From: Roseateles oligotrophus
GTDB lineage: Bacteria > Pseudomonadota > Gammaproteobacteria > Burkholderiales > Burkholderiaceae_C
DNA: 64,000 nucleotides
Assembly: GCF_014204525.1 (NCBI RefSeq)
Contig: NZ_JACHLP010000002.1
Location: 496,001-560,000 of the forward strand
Direction: 5' to 3'
The notes under the pieces are model-generated. The model had not been told where the DNA came from. It saw nothing but the letters and a program-made list of their open reading frames with translations, and searched no databases. This document shows positions 1 through 9,680 of this stretch, one piece after another; position 1 is the stretch's first letter; each line of letters opens with the position of its first letter. Made by a program: the position numbers and the translations under genes.

Positions 1-303
1 CTGGCCCAGATGCGGCGTGGTGCGGCCCTGGTGAATCTGGCGCGCGGCGCCCATGTGGACGAGTCGGCGCTGCTGCAGGCCCTGGCCAGTGGCCAGCTGG
101 GCCATGCGGTGCTGGATGTGTTTGCGCAGGAGCCGCTGGCCCCGGGCCATGCCTTCTGGCAGCACCCGCAAGTCACCGTGCTGCCGCATTGCGCGGCGCA
201 GACCGATGCGCGCAGCGCTGCGGCCGTGGTGCTGGGCAATCTGCGCGCCCTGCGCGAGGGGCGGCCGCTGGCTCATCTGGTGAGCCGGCAGCGCGGCTAC
301 TGA
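1..303 (+). CDS. D-2-hydroxyacid dehydrogenase, GhrA type (C-terminal part)
   Basis: The reading frame is already open at the first base, so only the last 100 or so residues are present. They carry the C-terminal catalytic and NAD-domain signature of the D-isomer 2-hydroxyacid dehydrogenases: 'LVNLARGAHVDE' followed by 'LDVFAQEPL' and a C-terminal histidine in 'VLPHCAAQT'. The spacing and the 'FWQHPQVTVLPH' stretch fit glyoxylate/hydroxypyruvate reductase A, which reduces glyoxylate or hydroxypyruvate with NAD(P)H in the cytoplasm. The Rossmann-fold half and the start lie outside the window, so substrate cannot be settled. The gene ends 10 bases before the convergent GGDEF/EAL gene. Confidence 0.8.
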   Translation: MAQMRRGAALVNLARGAHVDESALLQALASGQLGHAVLDVFAQEPLAPGHAFWQHPQVTVLPHCAAQTDARSAAAVVLGNLRALREGRPLAHLVSRQRGY

Positions 304-313
304 GCGGGCGGTC

Positions 314-2770
314 TCAGCCGAGGCCGCCCAGCACGGTGTCGGCCGATTCGCTGCTGAGGTCGGGCGCCTGCCAGTGGCGCAGCCAGTCCAGGAACTGGGC
401 CTCGGGCATGGGCTTGGCGATGAAGTAACCCTGACCTTCATCGCAGCCCAGGGCGGCCAGGATCTTCCAGGCCTTGGCCGTCTCCACCCCTTCGGCCACC
501 ACCGACAGGCCCAGATTGTGGGCCAGCTCGATGGTGGAGTGCACGATCTTGGCGTCGCCCAGGTCGCGCTCCATGGCCAGCACAAAGCTCTTGTCGATCT
601 TGAGCTCATCCACCGGCAAGGTCTTCAGATAGGCCAGCGAGGAGTAGCCGGTGCCGAAGTCGTCGATGGACAGCTTGAAGCCCAGGGCGCTGAGCTGCTC
701 CAGCGTGTGCAGGGCGCGCTGGGGGTCGTCCATGATGGCGCTCTCGGTGATCTCCAGGCACAGGGCCTGGCTGCCGGCGCCCTGGGCGGCCAGCATGCCC
801 ATGATCTTGGCCGGCAAGTCCTGGTCCAGCAGATCGCGGGTGGAGAGATTGACGCTGATGCGCAGCTCCAGGCCCTGCGCCTGCGCTTGCGACCAGGCAC
901 GCAGGGCGGCGGCAATCACCCAGGTGGTGAGCGTGCGGATAAAACCGCTCTGCTCGGCGAAGGGGATGAAGTGCATGGGCGGCACCAGGCCGCGCTCGGG
1001 GTGCTGCCAGCGCAGCAAGGCCTCGGCGCTGAGGATGCGGCCCCGGGCCAGGTCGACCTTGGGCTGCAGGTACAGGCGCAGCTCGCCGGCCTCGACCGCG
1101 TGGCGCAGCTCGCCCAGCAGGGACAGCGACTCCTGGCTGCCCACGTCCAGCTGGGCGCTGTAGACCATGCTGCCGCTCTGGCGCTTCTTGGCGTCGAACA
1201 TGGCCAGGGTGGCGCGCGCCAGCAGCAGCTTGGCCTCGCGCCCGTGCTGGGGCGCCAGGGCGATGCCGATGCCGGCGCTCAGGTCCACCGTCTGGTCCTG
1301 GATCTGCAGGGGGTTTTCGAAGTCGCGCCGGATCGCATCGGCCAGGGCCAGGGCCGAGGCCTCATTGGCGCCGCGCAATAGCAGGGCGAACTCATCGCCG
1401 CTGAGGCGGGCCAGACCGTCCTCGGGGCCGGGCAGCAGGGCTTGCAGGCGCTTGGCCACCTTGCGCAAGAGCAGGTCGCCGAATTCATGGCCCTGCACAT
1501 CGTTGACGTGCTTGAAGCGGTCCAGGCCCAGGATCAGCACGGCCAGGGGGGTGTCGGCGCCGGCCTGCGCCAGCGCCTGGCCGACCCGCAGGCCGAAGCC
1601 CGCTCGGTTGGGCAGTTCGGTCAGCTGGTCCTTGAAGGCCAGGTCATTGAGGCTGTGGTCGCGCTGGCGTATGCCCTGGCGCATGGCTTCGAAGGCGCTG
1701 GCCAGATGGCTGACCTCCTCGGCCCCCTTGATCTGCGCGACCGGGGTGTCGTAGTCGCCCCGGCCCAGGCGTTCCACCGATTCGGCCAGGGTCGAGATGG
1801 GCTCGCTGATGCGGCGCGCCGTCAGCACGCTGCCCAGGGCAAAGGCGGCCACGCCCAGCAGGGTCAGCCAGGCCAGGGTTTGGCGCAGCAGGCCGAAGGA
1901 GAGAAAGGCCTGGTCAAACGAGCGCAGCAGCACCACCGCCAGCTCCTGCGGGCCCTCTTGCAGCAAGGGCAGGTAGAGGCCGCGCATCTCTTCGGCGCCG
2001 AGCTGCAGGGCAAAGAGGTGGCTGCCCGCGGGCTTGCCTTGCAATTGCTGGGCCACGGCGGCGGTGTGCCGGGGGTCCAGCACCGAGCCCAGGGCTTGCC
2101 AGGGCCTTTGAGCCTGCTCCCGCCGCAGGATCACGCCATGCAGCTGGGACAGGGCCTGCAGCTCTTGCAGCGGCTCGTCCTGCAGGTCCACCGCCATCAG
2201 CAGCCAGCCGCCCAGGCCGGCCGCCTGCACCGGCACGGCCACCAGTTGGTAGGCGCGGCCCTTGACCAGGGCCAGATTGGTCTGCCAGGCGGGGGCCTTG
2301 CCTTCGCTGGCCTGGGCCATGGATTTTTGCAGGCGCGGCAGCAGGGCGGCAAAGTCCTGCGCCTCCGCCGCGGTGGCGGCGACGACCTGGGCATTGCCGT
2401 CCGCGTAGGCGATCAGGCCGGCCTTGAGCAGGCTGCGGTTTTTGGAGTCCAGCGCGCTGACCAGGGTCTCGGCAAACTCCTCGCGGCTCATGCTGCCGGC
2501 ATCGGCCAGCACATCGCGGATGCCGTGGTTGTTCTCCAGTTGTCGCAGCAGGGCCGTGCGCTGCTGGGCGTCCTGCACCAGCAGATGCTCGAACATGCGC
2601 TGGCCGGTCTGCAGCTCGGCCTGCACCGTCAGCTCGGTGCTGTTCTTGATATTGGCGTCGGTGATGAACCAGCTGGCCAGCTGCACCACGGCCAGCAAGG
2701 CCAGAAAGGGCGCGACGATGCGGCCCTCCAGGCGTTTGAGATTGAGAAAGGCCGGCAGGGCAAGTTTCAT
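314..2770 (-). CDS. Membrane sensor with HAMP, degenerate GGDEF and EAL domains
   Basis: A c-di-GMP turnover protein of about 818 residues. A transmembrane segment near residues 17-37 and another near 297-318 bracket a periplasmic sensor region of about 250 residues. Then come a HAMP segment, a GGDEF domain and an EAL domain. The GGDEF signature is 'SGDEF', with the first glycine replaced, so cyclase activity is doubtful. The EAL domain looks intact ('EALLRW', 'DDFGTGYSS', 'EGVET', 'GQGYFIAKP'), so phosphodiesterase activity is the better guess. I start at the ATG at 2770; a TTG five codons upstream is possible and neither has a good ribosome binding site. It is the last gene of a likely operon with the cupredoxin-like and globin genes, which suggests it senses a redox or gaseous signal (inference). 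Confidence 0.85.
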   Translation of the reverse strand: MKLALPAFLNLKRLEGRIVAPFLALLAVVQLASWFITDANIKNSTELTVQAELQTGQRMFEHLLVQDAQQRTALLRQLENNHGIRDVLADAGSMSREEFAETLVSALDSKNRSLLKAGLIAYADGNAQVVAATAAEAQDFAALLPRLQKSMAQASEGKAPAWQTNLALVKGRAYQLVAVPVQAAGLGGWLLMAVDLQDEPLQELQALSQLHGVILRREQAQRPWQALGSVLDPRHTAAVAQQLQGKPAGSHLFALQLGAEEMRGLYLPLLQEGPQELAVVLLRSFDQAFLSFGLLRQTLAWLTLLGVAAFALGSVLTARRISEPISTLAESVERLGRGDYDTPVAQIKGAEEVSHLASAFEAMRQGIRQRDHSLNDLAFKDQLTELPNRAGFGLRVGQALAQAGADTPLAVLILGLDRFKHVNDVQGHEFGDLLLRKVAKRLQALLPGPEDGLARLSGDEFALLLRGANEASALALADAIRRDFENPLQIQDQTVDLSAGIGIALAPQHGREAKLLLARATLAMFDAKKRQSGSMVYSAQLDVGSQESLSLLGELRHAVEAGELRLYLQPKVDLARGRILSAEALLRWQHPERGLVPPMHFIPFAEQSGFIRTLTTWVIAAALRAWSQAQAQGLELRISVNLSTRDLLDQDLPAKIMGMLAAQGAGSQALCLEITESAIMDDPQRALHTLEQLSALGFKLSIDDFGTGYSSLAYLKTLPVDELKIDKSFVLAMERDLGDAKIVHSTIELAHNLGLSVVAEGVETAKAWKILAALGCDEGQGYFIAKPMPEAQFLDWLRHWQAPDLSSESADTVLGGLG

Positions 2771-2804
2771 CGGACGGAGGGGCAAGAGGGCCTGAGGCGC
2801 ACGC

Positions 2805-3470
2805 TCAGCGCTCCAGGTTCAGGCTGAGTTCCAGCCGATTATTGCCGCTGCCGCTCAGGCTCAGCGCTTGCTCGCGCAGCTGCGGCTGCTTGAAGCCGGG
2901 GTGCCAGTAACGCAAGACATGCTCGCCAGCGGGCAGGTCCAGCTTGAGCAGGCCGCTGGCATCGGTCTTGCCGAATAGCGGGGTGTCCACCACCACCACA
3001 TGGGCGCTCATGCTGTCGTGGATATTGCAGCCCAGGGTGGCCACGCCGGGCTTGTCAAACACGACGGGCTCGGCCGGCGTGCCGGCGTAGAGCTTGACGT
3101 CGAACTTCTTGGCCGCCGAGAAGGAGTAGACATGGTGGCGCACCGTGTCGAAGTTAGGGAAGTTGACCGCCGTGCCGGTTTGCACCACCAGCACAAAGGG
3201 CTGGAACTGGCGGCTGCGCTGCTCCATCTGGGCCTGGGTCTTGCTGCCGCTGGGCAGGTGCTTGGGCTGGCCTTTCAGTTCGACGGCGATGACGGCATTG
3301 GCCAGGGGCTGGCCCTTGGCGTCGAGCACCTGCACGCTCCAGGGCAGGGCCTGGGCGCTGTGGCCGAGCAAGCCCAGCGGCAAGCTCAGCCACAGGTTCA
3401 GCCGCAGACCGAGGCCCGGACCGGCGAGCCACCCGCTGGGCCGGCGGTGATGGGGCGCTTTTGCGTGCAT
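2805..3470 (-). CDS. Cupredoxin-like periplasmic protein ('methylamine utilization protein' family)
   Basis: A 221-residue exported protein. After a hydrophobic N-terminal segment (about residues 18-41) the chain shows a cupredoxin-like pattern: 'NFPNFDTVRHHVYSF' supplies a histidine ligand, and 'LGCNIHDSMSAH' supplies the Cys-His-Met set typical of type 1 copper sites. Members are often annotated as methylamine utilization proteins although no methylamine dehydrogenase is near. The C-terminal part looks like a beta-sandwich ('LLKLDLPAGEHVLRYWHPG'). The ATG at 3470 is preferred because the earlier in-frame start would overlap the globin gene. It lies between a globin lipoprotein and a c-di-GMP protein, so an electron-transfer or metal-sensing role is plausible but unproven. 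Confidence 0.7.
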   Translation of the reverse strand: MHAKAPHHRRPSGWLAGPGLGLRLNLWLSLPLGLLGHSAQALPWSVQVLDAKGQPLANAVIAVELKGQPKHLPSGSKTQAQMEQRSRQFQPFVLVVQTGTAVNFPNFDTVRHHVYSFSAAKKFDVKLYAGTPAEPVVFDKPGVATLGCNIHDSMSAHVVVVDTPLFGKTDASGLLKLDLPAGEHVLRYWHPGFKQPQLREQALSLSGSGNNRLELSLNLER

Positions 3471-3504
3471 GGCCGGCCTTTCAGGTGTTTGCGTTGGGGG
3501 CGAA

Positions 3505-3948
3505 TCAATCGGCTGCAACGATATCCCGCTTCATCGGTGCCAGCCGGCGCAGGAGCTCGTTTTTCGCGGCGGCCGACACGCCGGCCGCGTCCAGCTCTTC
3601 GCGCAGCATGCCGACCAGGGCGTCGAACTCGCTGGCCCTGATCTTGGCGTCTTGGTGCGAACGCGCCATGGTCTCGCCTTCGTAGACACAGGGGCCGTCG
3701 CTGAGGGCGCAGATCTGCTGGGCCAGGCTGGCCTTGATGGCGCTCAGCTTGATGCCCTCAAAACTGCGGCGGGTGCGTGCGTCGCTGGCGCTGCGATCCA
3801 GGGTGCGCGAGACCAGCTGGGCGATGCCCGCTTCGCCACCCAGACCCTGGTAGAGCGTGGCCGTGGGCGGGCTGGTGCAGGCGCCGAGCGCGAGCAGGCC
3901 GAGGCCGAGGATCAGGGCGTTCGTTCGACGAGGGCAGAGGATTTGCAT
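3505..3948 (-). CDS. Group 1 truncated hemoglobin-like lipoprotein
   Basis: A 147-residue protein with a lipoprotein signal ('LALGAC', cysteine near residue 24) followed by a short globin. 'LYQGLGGEAGI' is the start of the group 1 truncated hemoglobin fold. 'GPCVYEGETMARSH' supplies the likely proximal histidine of the F helix, and 'EFDALVGMLREELDAAGV' fits the GH helices. A lipid-anchored globin would sit in the periplasm or on the outer membrane, unlike cytoplasmic truncated hemoglobins. It is first in a three-gene minus-strand run with the cupredoxin-like protein (34 bases downstream) and the GGDEF/EAL protein. Oxygen or nitric oxide binding is inferred from the family. Confidence 0.75.
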   Translation of the reverse strand: MQILCPRRTNALILGLGLLALGACTSPPTATLYQGLGGEAGIAQLVSRTLDRSASDARTRRSFEGIKLSAIKASLAQQICALSDGPCVYEGETMARSHQDAKIRASEFDALVGMLREELDAAGVSAAAKNELLRRLAPMKRDIVAAD

Positions 3949-4077
3949 GGGCGGGTGGGCAGGTGTTTCGTCAATTCTTGCTTCAGGCGCCCTGGTGTTT
4001 GGCCGAAGACCAGTCAGGCTGTTCCCTCGCCCTTGCATATCGACCCTTCTAGCCGCCGACTTGAGTCGCTGATTCCC

Positions 4078-4959
4078 ATGCCCCACCCCCTGCGCCCCCG
4101 CCCATTGCTCGCCTTGACCCTGGCCTTGGCCCTGTTGCTGAGCCTGGGCGTGGGCCCGGCCCGGGCCGGCAACAAGCTGCTGGCCAGCTCGGGTGTGAGC
4201 CAGGTGGAAGGTGCGGCCGGTGGTGGCCTGAGCCCCTGGGCCTTGATCGCGGGTGGCGGGAGCCGCGATGAGATCGGCGCCTCGGCCTTTGCCACGCGGG
4301 TGCAGACCCGCGGCGGCTATGTGCTGGAGGCCGGCGGCGTGGCCCTGGGCCTGTACGACAGCGTGGAGTTGTCGGCGGCGCGCTGGCGCTTTGGCTTGTC
4401 GGACACGGTGCCGGGCCAGAGCTTGGGCCTCGATGTGTTCGGCCTGAAGTGGCGCGTCTTCGGCGACGCGGTGTTTGATGCCGACCGCCCCTGGCCGCAG
4501 ATCGCTCTGGGCTTGCAGCACAAGCGCAACCGCCGCATGCAGGTGCCCGAGCTGCTGGGTGCCCTGCGCGCCAGCGATACCGAGCCATACATCAGCTTCA
4601 GCAAGCTGTGGCTGGGCGCGGCCGGGGGCTTCAATCTGCTGGGCAATCTGACGCTGCGCGGCACGCGCGCCAATCAGATGGGCTTGCTGGGCTTTGGCGG
4701 CGAGCGCGGTGATGCCTTGCGCGGCCAGGCCGAGGCCTCGCTGGTGCTGCTGCCGCGCGACAACCTGGGCCTGGGCCTGGAGTGGCGCGACAAGCCCAGC
4801 CTGCTCGGCGCCGCCCCCGAGACCCGGGCCTGGGATTTGTTCCTGAGCTGGTGGCCTTGCGCCAATCTCAATCTGACCCTGGCCTATCTGGACCTGGGCC
4901 AGATCGCCGATAAAAAGGCGCAGCGCAGCAGCTATCTGTCGCTGCAGGCGCAGTTTTGA
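4078..4959 (+). CDS. DUF3034 family exported protein
   Basis: A 293-residue protein with a clear signal peptide (hydrophobic residues about 9-25, cleavage near 'ARAG'). The mature part has alternating aromatic and hydrophobic strands, with many Gly and Trp residues and a C-terminus in 'YLSLQAQF' ending in Phe, as expected for an outer-membrane beta-barrel. It matches my memory of the DUF3034 family; the function is unknown. The gene is divergent from the globin/cupredoxin/GGDEF-EAL run, and I recall these families occurring together, so it may be the outer-membrane member of that module. Confidence 0.65.
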   Translation: MPHPLRPRPLLALTLALALLLSLGVGPARAGNKLLASSGVSQVEGAAGGGLSPWALIAGGGSRDEIGASAFATRVQTRGGYVLEAGGVALGLYDSVELSAARWRFGLSDTVPGQSLGLDVFGLKWRVFGDAVFDADRPWPQIALGLQHKRNRRMQVPELLGALRASDTEPYISFSKLWLGAAGGFNLLGNLTLRGTRANQMGLLGFGGERGDALRGQAEASLVLLPRDNLGLGLEWRDKPSLLGAAPETRAWDLFLSWWPCANLNLTLAYLDLGQIADKKAQRSSYLSLQAQF

Positions 4960-4978
4960 GCGCTTGGTGTGACGGCCC

Positions 4979-6049
4979 TTATCCCTGCAAAGCCAGGCGC
5001 GGTGCGCGTGGTGCCGTGGCCTGCACCAGCATCAGGGCCAGGCGGCGCAGGCCGGCCCAGGGCTCGCTGGGCCAGTCGGGGTGGCGCAGGCCTTTGACCA
5101 GGCCGTCGCAGACCTGGGCGGCTTGCACCAAACGGGTCAAATCGGCGGCGTGCAAGCCCGGCACGATGCGCTCGAACAAGCGCTCCTTGGGGCCCCAGAC
5201 GCGTGCCTCGCGCAAGGCCATGGGCAGGGGCTTGCCGCCGTCCACCGCATCGCGCACGCGCTTGAGGGCGCGGATGTCTTCGGCCAGCGCCCAGTGCACC
5301 AGCACGGCGGCCTCGCCCTCGGCCTCCAGGCCGTCCAGCATGCGCAGCACGCGGGCGACCTGGCCGCCCAGCACCGATTCGCTGAGCTTGAACACGTCGT
5401 AGCGCGCCACATTCAAGACCGCCGCCTCGATCTGCGCCAGGCTCAGCTCGCCCTGGGGGTGCAGCAGGGCCAGTTTTTGCAGCTCCTGGTGGGCGGCGAG
5501 CAGATTGCCCTCCACCCGGTCGGCAAAAAAGGCCAGGGTGCGCTGGCCTTCCTCGCCCTCGGCCACGCGCTGGCCTTGGGCCAGCAGGCGCTGGGCGATC
5601 CACTGCGGCAGGGCGCGGCGCTCCACCGGGTCCACGCGCAGGGTGGCACCGGCGCCGTCCAGGGCCAGGAACCAGGCGCTGTTGAGCTGGGTCTTGTCCA
5701 GGCGTGGCAGGGTGACCAGGGTGACCACGTCCTCGGGCAGATGCTCGCAGTAACGCTGCAAGGCCTCGGAACCGTCCTTGCCGGGCTTGCCGGAGGGGAT
5801 GCGGATCTCGATGAACTGGCGCTCGGCAAACAAGCTCATGGCCTGGGCCGCGCCCAGCACCGGCCCCCAGTCGAAGTAGGCGCCCGCGACGGTGAAGACC
5901 TTGCGTTCGCCATAGCCCTGGGCGCGTGCGGCGGCGCGGATGGCGTCGGCCGCCTCCTGGGCCAGCAAGGCCTCGTCGCCGTACACGGTGTAGATGGGGC
6001 GCAGGGCTTTGGAGAGCTGCTGCGCAAGAGCGTCGGCGCGGATTTGCAT
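4979..6049 (-). CDS. holA: DNA polymerase III subunit delta
   Basis: The clamp-loader delta subunit, 356 residues, which opens the beta sliding clamp during replication. The N-terminus 'LRPIYTVYGDEALL' is the family hallmark, followed by the AAA+-like region and a helical C-terminal collar domain ('ALAEDIRALKRVRDAV'). It is the last gene of the bamE-dapB-exbB-exbD-leuS-lptE-holA run and starts 4 bases after lptE ends, an arrangement usual for Burkholderiales. Confidence 0.93.
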   Translation of the reverse strand: MQIRADALAQQLSKALRPIYTVYGDEALLAQEAADAIRAAARAQGYGERKVFTVAGAYFDWGPVLGAAQAMSLFAERQFIEIRIPSGKPGKDGSEALQRYCEHLPEDVVTLVTLPRLDKTQLNSAWFLALDGAGATLRVDPVERRALPQWIAQRLLAQGQRVAEGEEGQRTLAFFADRVEGNLLAAHQELQKLALLHPQGELSLAQIEAAVLNVARYDVFKLSESVLGGQVARVLRMLDGLEAEGEAAVLVHWALAEDIRALKRVRDAVDGGKPLPMALREARVWGPKERLFERIVPGLHAADLTRLVQAAQVCDGLVKGLRHPDWPSEPWAGLRRLALMLVQATAPRAPRLALQG

Positions 6050-6053
6050 GGGT

Positions 6054-6560
6054 TCAGGCGGGCAGGCGCACGGCGGCCAGGCGGCGCAGCAACTGGTTCA
6101 CCACATCGGACTGCATGGCGCGGTAGAGCTGGGCTTCTTCCTGCTCCTTGGCCAGGGCGGCGCTTTCGCTGGTGTTCATATCGCGCGACATGCGCAGCTG
6201 GGTATTGGGCAGCAGGATTTCGCCGCTCGGCGTGCGCAACAGGAAGTCCAGCTTGACGCGCAACTGCCACTCGCGGACCTGGCCGGCCGTGGTGGTCACG
6301 ACCGAGGTCTTGTCGCGCTCGTCCAGCAGCGCCTCCAGCACCAGCTCGGCACGGTTGGGGTCTTCCACCAGCTTGACGGGGGTGCGCGCCAGTTGGCGGC
6401 GCAGCTCCGCGGCCAGGGGCGAGCCCGGCGCGAAGCCGGTCAGCGCAATGCTCTGGAACAGCAGCTCCGGCTCGCGCCGGGGCTGGAAGCCGCAGGCCGC
6501 CAGCGCGACGGCGAGCGGTGCGGCCAGGCCGGCGAGCAGGAGCTGGCGGCGTGCGCGCAT
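6054..6560 (-). CDS. lptE: LPS-assembly lipoprotein LptE
   Basis: A 168-residue outer-membrane lipoprotein that plugs and assembles the LptD translocon for lipopolysaccharide export. The signal peptide ends in a lipobox with cysteine in 'ALAACGFQPR'; 'CGFxxR' just after the lipidation site is typical of LptE. The ATG at 6560 overlaps the leuS stop by one base (TGATG), which argues for translational coupling and settles the start. The gene pair leuS-lptE-holA is standard in proteobacteria. Confidence 0.92.
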   Translation of the reverse strand: MRARRQLLLAGLAAPLAVALAACGFQPRREPELLFQSIALTGFAPGSPLAAELRRQLARTPVKLVEDPNRAELVLEALLDERDKTSVVTTTAGQVREWQLRVKLDFLLRTPSGEILLPNTQLRMSRDMNTSESAALAKEQEEAQLYRAMQSDVVNQLLRRLAAVRLPA

Positions 6561-9199
6561 CAGACCACCACGTTGACCAGGCGGCCCGGCACGACGATGA
6601 CTTTTTTGGGCGCGCGGCCTTCGCTGAACTTGATGCATTCCTCGTTGGCCAGGGCGGCGGCTTCGATGGCGGCCTTGTCCGCGCCGGCGGCCACCTTGAT
6701 GGCGCCGCGCAGCTTGCCATTGACCTGCAGCATCAGCTCGATCTCGTCCTGCACCAGGGCCGCTTCGTCGACCAAAGGCCAGGGGGCGTCGAGCAGGTCG
6801 CCGAACTGGGCCTCAAAGCCCAGGGCCTGCCACAGGCCGTGGGTGATGTGCGGGGCCACCGGGTAGAGGGCACGCAGCAGAATGCCCGTGCCTTCGCGCA
6901 GAGCTGCCGCGTCACCGGCTTGCAGCTTGGCGTCCTCCAGGGCGTTGAGCAGCTTCATCGCACCCGAGACCACGGTGTTGTACTGCAGGCGCTGGTAGTC
7001 GCTGCTGATCTGGCCCAAAAGCTTGTGCACCTCGCGGCGCAGATCCTGGGCGGCCGTGCTCTGGCCCTCGAAGCCTGTGCCTGCCGCCTGGATGCTGGAC
7101 TGATGCTTGAGGCCAAATGCCCAGAGGCGGCGCAGATAACGGTAAGCGCCCTCGGCACCGCTGTCCGACCAGGCCGCGCTTTGGTCCGGTGGGCCGGCGA
7201 ACATGGTGAACAGGCGGGCCGTGTCGGCGCCGAACTTCTCGATGATGTCGCGCGGCTCGACCACATTGTTCTTGGACTTGGACATCTTCTCGATGCCGCC
7301 CAGGGTCACGGGCAAGCCATCGTCCTTGGCCGTGGCACCGATGGGGTGACCCTTGTCGTCGAACTGCACATTCACCTCGCTGGGATAGAACCAGCGCTTC
7401 TTGCCCGAGGCGTCTTCGCGGTAGAAGCTCTCGTTCAGCAACATGCCTTGGGTGAACAGCTTGGTGAAGGGCTCGTCGAACTTGACCAGGCCGATGTCGC
7501 GCATGGCCTTGGTCCAGAAGCGGGCGTACAGCAGGTGCAGCACCGCGTGTTCGATGCCGCCGATGTACTGGTCCATGGGCGACCAGTAGTCGTTGCGGGC
7601 GTCGACCATGGAGTCAGTCGCGTCCGGGCAGGTGTAGCGCATGTAGTACCAGGCGCTGTCCACAAAGGTGTCCATGGTGTCCGTCTCACGCTGGGCGGGT
7701 TTGCCGCAGCTGGGGCAGGCCACGTTCAGGAAGGACGCGCATTTCTTCAGCGGATTGCCGGAGCCGTCGGGGATCAAATCCTCCGGCAGCACCACGGGCA
7801 GGTCTTGTTCGGGCACGGGCACCGAGCCGCAATCCGGGCAGTGGATGATGGGGATGGGCGTGCCCCAGTAGCGCTGGCGGCTGATGCCCCAGTCGCGCAG
7901 GCGCCAGGTGGTTTTCTTCTCGCCCAGGCCCTTGGCGCCAATCAATTCGGCGACCTTGCTGACGGCTTCTTTATGCGGCAGTCCGTCCAGCTCGCCCGAG
8001 TTGATGCAGACTGCGCGCTGCTTGTCTCCGTACCAGTCGGCCCAGGCGCCCAGGCTGAAGGTTTCGCCTTCGACGCCAATCACTTGCTGGATCGCGATGC
8101 CGTACTTCTTGGCAAAGGCGAAGTCGCGTTCGTCGTGCGCGGGCACGCCCATCACGGCGCCGTCGCCATAACTCATCAGCACATAGTTGCCGACCCAGAC
8201 CTCGACCTGGGCGCCGGTCAGCGGGTGGGTGACGAAGAGGCCGGTGCGCTGGCCCTTCTTTTCCTGCGTGGCCAGCTCGGCCTCGGTGGTGCCGCCGGCC
8301 TTGCATTCTTCGATGAAGGCTTGCAGGGTCGGGTTGCCGGCTGCGGCATGGGCGGCCAGCGGGTGCTCCGGTGCCACGGCGCAGAAGGTCACGCCCATGA
8401 TGGTGTCGGCACGCGTCGTGAACACAAACAGCCGGCCGTCCTGGATCAGCTCGCCGGCGGCGTTAGTGATCGAATGCGGGAAGGCAAAGCGCACCCCCTC
8501 GCTCTTGCCGATCCAGTGCTCCTGCATCAGGCGCACGCGCTCGGGCCAGCCGCTCAGGTAGCCGGGAGCCTCGGGGTCGGCCACATTGGCCAGCAACTCG
8601 TCGGCGTACTGAGTGATGGCGAAGTAGTAGCCGGGGATTTCGCGCTTTTCCACCAGGGCGCCGGAGCGCCAGCCGCGGCCGTCCACCACCTGCTCATTGG
8701 CCAGCACGGTTTGGTCGATCGGATCCCAGTTCACCACCTGGGTTTTTTTGTAGACCACGCCTTTTTCCAGCATCTTCAGGAAGAACCATTGGTTCCACTT
8801 GTAATAGCTGGCGTCGCAGGTGGCGACTTCGCGGGTCCAGTCAAAGGCCAGGCCCAGCGGTTGCATCTGCGCCTTCATATCGGCGATGTTGTCGCGCGTC
8901 CATTGGGCGGGGGCGACGTTTTTGTCCATGGCCGCGTTCTCCGCCGGCAGGCCAAAGGCGTCCCAGCCCATGGGCATCAGCACGTTGTAGCCCTTCATGC
9001 GCAGCTGGCGCGTGAGCATGTCGTTGATCGTGTAATTGCGCACATGGCCCATATGCAGCTTGCCGCTGGGGTAGGGCAGCATGGAGCAGGCGTAGAACTT
9101 TGGCTTGTTCTGGTCTTCGACCACGCGGTAGGCGTCGCGGGAATTCCAATACTCGCGCGCAGCGGCTTCGATCTCGTTCGGGGCGTACTTTTCGTTCAT
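6560..9199 (-). CDS. leuS: Leucyl-tRNA synthetase
   Basis: Class I aminoacyl-tRNA synthetase of 879 residues, charging tRNA-Leu. The HIGH-type motif is 'HMGH' in '[14 protein letters not shown]' and the KMSKS loop appears as 'EKMSKSKNN'. The editing (CP1) domain is present, with 'TRADTIMG' and '[12 protein letters not shown]'. A zinc-binding cluster is suggested by 'CPDCG' and 'CPSCGKP'. Full length for the bacterial family. The long open frame on the opposite strand is a codon-bias shadow. Confidence 0.98.
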   Translation of the reverse strand: MNEKYAPNEIEAAAREYWNSRDAYRVVEDQNKPKFYACSMLPYPSGKLHMGHVRNYTINDMLTRQLRMKGYNVLMPMGWDAFGLPAENAAMDKNVAPAQWTRDNIADMKAQMQPLGLAFDWTREVATCDASYYKWNQWFFLKMLEKGVVYKKTQVVNWDPIDQTVLANEQVVDGRGWRSGALVEKREIPGYYFAITQYADELLANVADPEAPGYLSGWPERVRLMQEHWIGKSEGVRFAFPHSITNAAGELIQDGRLFVFTTRADTIMGVTFCAVAPEHPLAAHAAAGNPTLQAFIEECKAGGTTEAELATQEKKGQRTGLFVTHPLTGAQVEVWVGNYVLMSYGDGAVMGVPAHDERDFAFAKKYGIAIQQVIGVEGETFSLGAWADWYGDKQRAVCINSGELDGLPHKEAVSKVAELIGAKGLGEKKTTWRLRDWGISRQRYWGTPIPIIHCPDCGSVPVPEQDLPVVLPEDLIPDGSGNPLKKCASFLNVACPSCGKPAQRETDTMDTFVDSAWYYMRYTCPDATDSMVDARNDYWSPMDQYIGGIEHAVLHLLYARFWTKAMRDIGLVKFDEPFTKLFTQGMLLNESFYREDASGKKRWFYPSEVNVQFDDKGHPIGATAKDDGLPVTLGGIEKMSKSKNNVVEPRDIIEKFGADTARLFTMFAGPPDQSAAWSDSGAEGAYRYLRRLWAFGLKHQSSIQAAGTGFEGQSTAAQDLRREVHKLLGQISSDYQRLQYNTVVSGAMKLLNALEDAKLQAGDAAALREGTGILLRALYPVAPHITHGLWQALGFEAQFGDLLDAPWPLVDEAALVQDEIELMLQVNGKLRGAIKVAAGADKAAIEAAALANEECIKFSEGRAPKKVIVVPGRLVNVVV

Positions 9200-9247
9200 G
9201 CGCCAAATTGTAGGGCTGCTCGCAAGCTGCCCCCGCCGAACGCCGTC

Positions 9248-9676
9248 TCAGGGTGGGCTGGTAGCGACGCTTTCGGCCACAAAGGCGATGCGGCTCAGGC
9301 CCGCGCTCTGGCACCAGCCTATCAGCTCGGCCACCTGACCGTAGGGCACGCTGCGATCGGCGCGCAACTGGACCTCCAGCTCGGGCCTGGCCTTGCCCAG
9401 CTCCATCAAGCGTTGTTGCAGCTGCCGCTTGTCCAGCCTTGCTTCGCCCAGCCACAGGCTGCCATCGGGCTGCAGGCCGATGGCGATGAATTGGGGCGCT
9501 TCCGAGGGACGGGCGGCCTCGCTCTTGGGCAGGTCCAGATGCAGGGAGGACGTCATCAGCGGCGCGGCAATCATGAAGATCACCAGCAGCACCAACATGA
9601 CGTCGATCAGCGGCGTCATATTGATCTCACCCATGGGCTTGGGTTTTTCCGTGCGCTCCAGTCGGCCGAAAGCCAT
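9248..9676 (-). CDS. ExbD/TolR family biopolymer transport protein
   Basis: A 142-residue inner-membrane protein with one N-terminal transmembrane helix and a periplasmic domain. The segment 'MGEINMTPLIDVMLVLL' contains the conserved membrane aspartate used in proton flow. It pairs with the ExbB/TolQ-type gene upstream (4-base gap) to energise outer-membrane processes. No tonB or tolA lies nearby, so I cannot choose between ExbD and TolR from sequence alone. The ATG at 9676 is chosen because it directly precedes the 'MAFGRLERTEKPKPMGEIN' start typical of these proteins. Confidence 0.9.
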   Translation of the reverse strand: MAFGRLERTEKPKPMGEINMTPLIDVMLVLLVIFMIAAPLMTSSLHLDLPKSEAARPSEAPQFIAIGLQPDGSLWLGEARLDKRQLQQRLMELGKARPELEVQLRADRSVPYGQVAELIGWCQSAGLSRIAFVAESVATSPP

Positions 9677-9680
9677 GACC

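Noticed and set aside
314-2770. Treating the GGDEF/EAL gene as a broken cyclase gene
   Set aside because: The frame is intact and degenerate GGDEF domains are common and functional in proteins with an active EAL domain.
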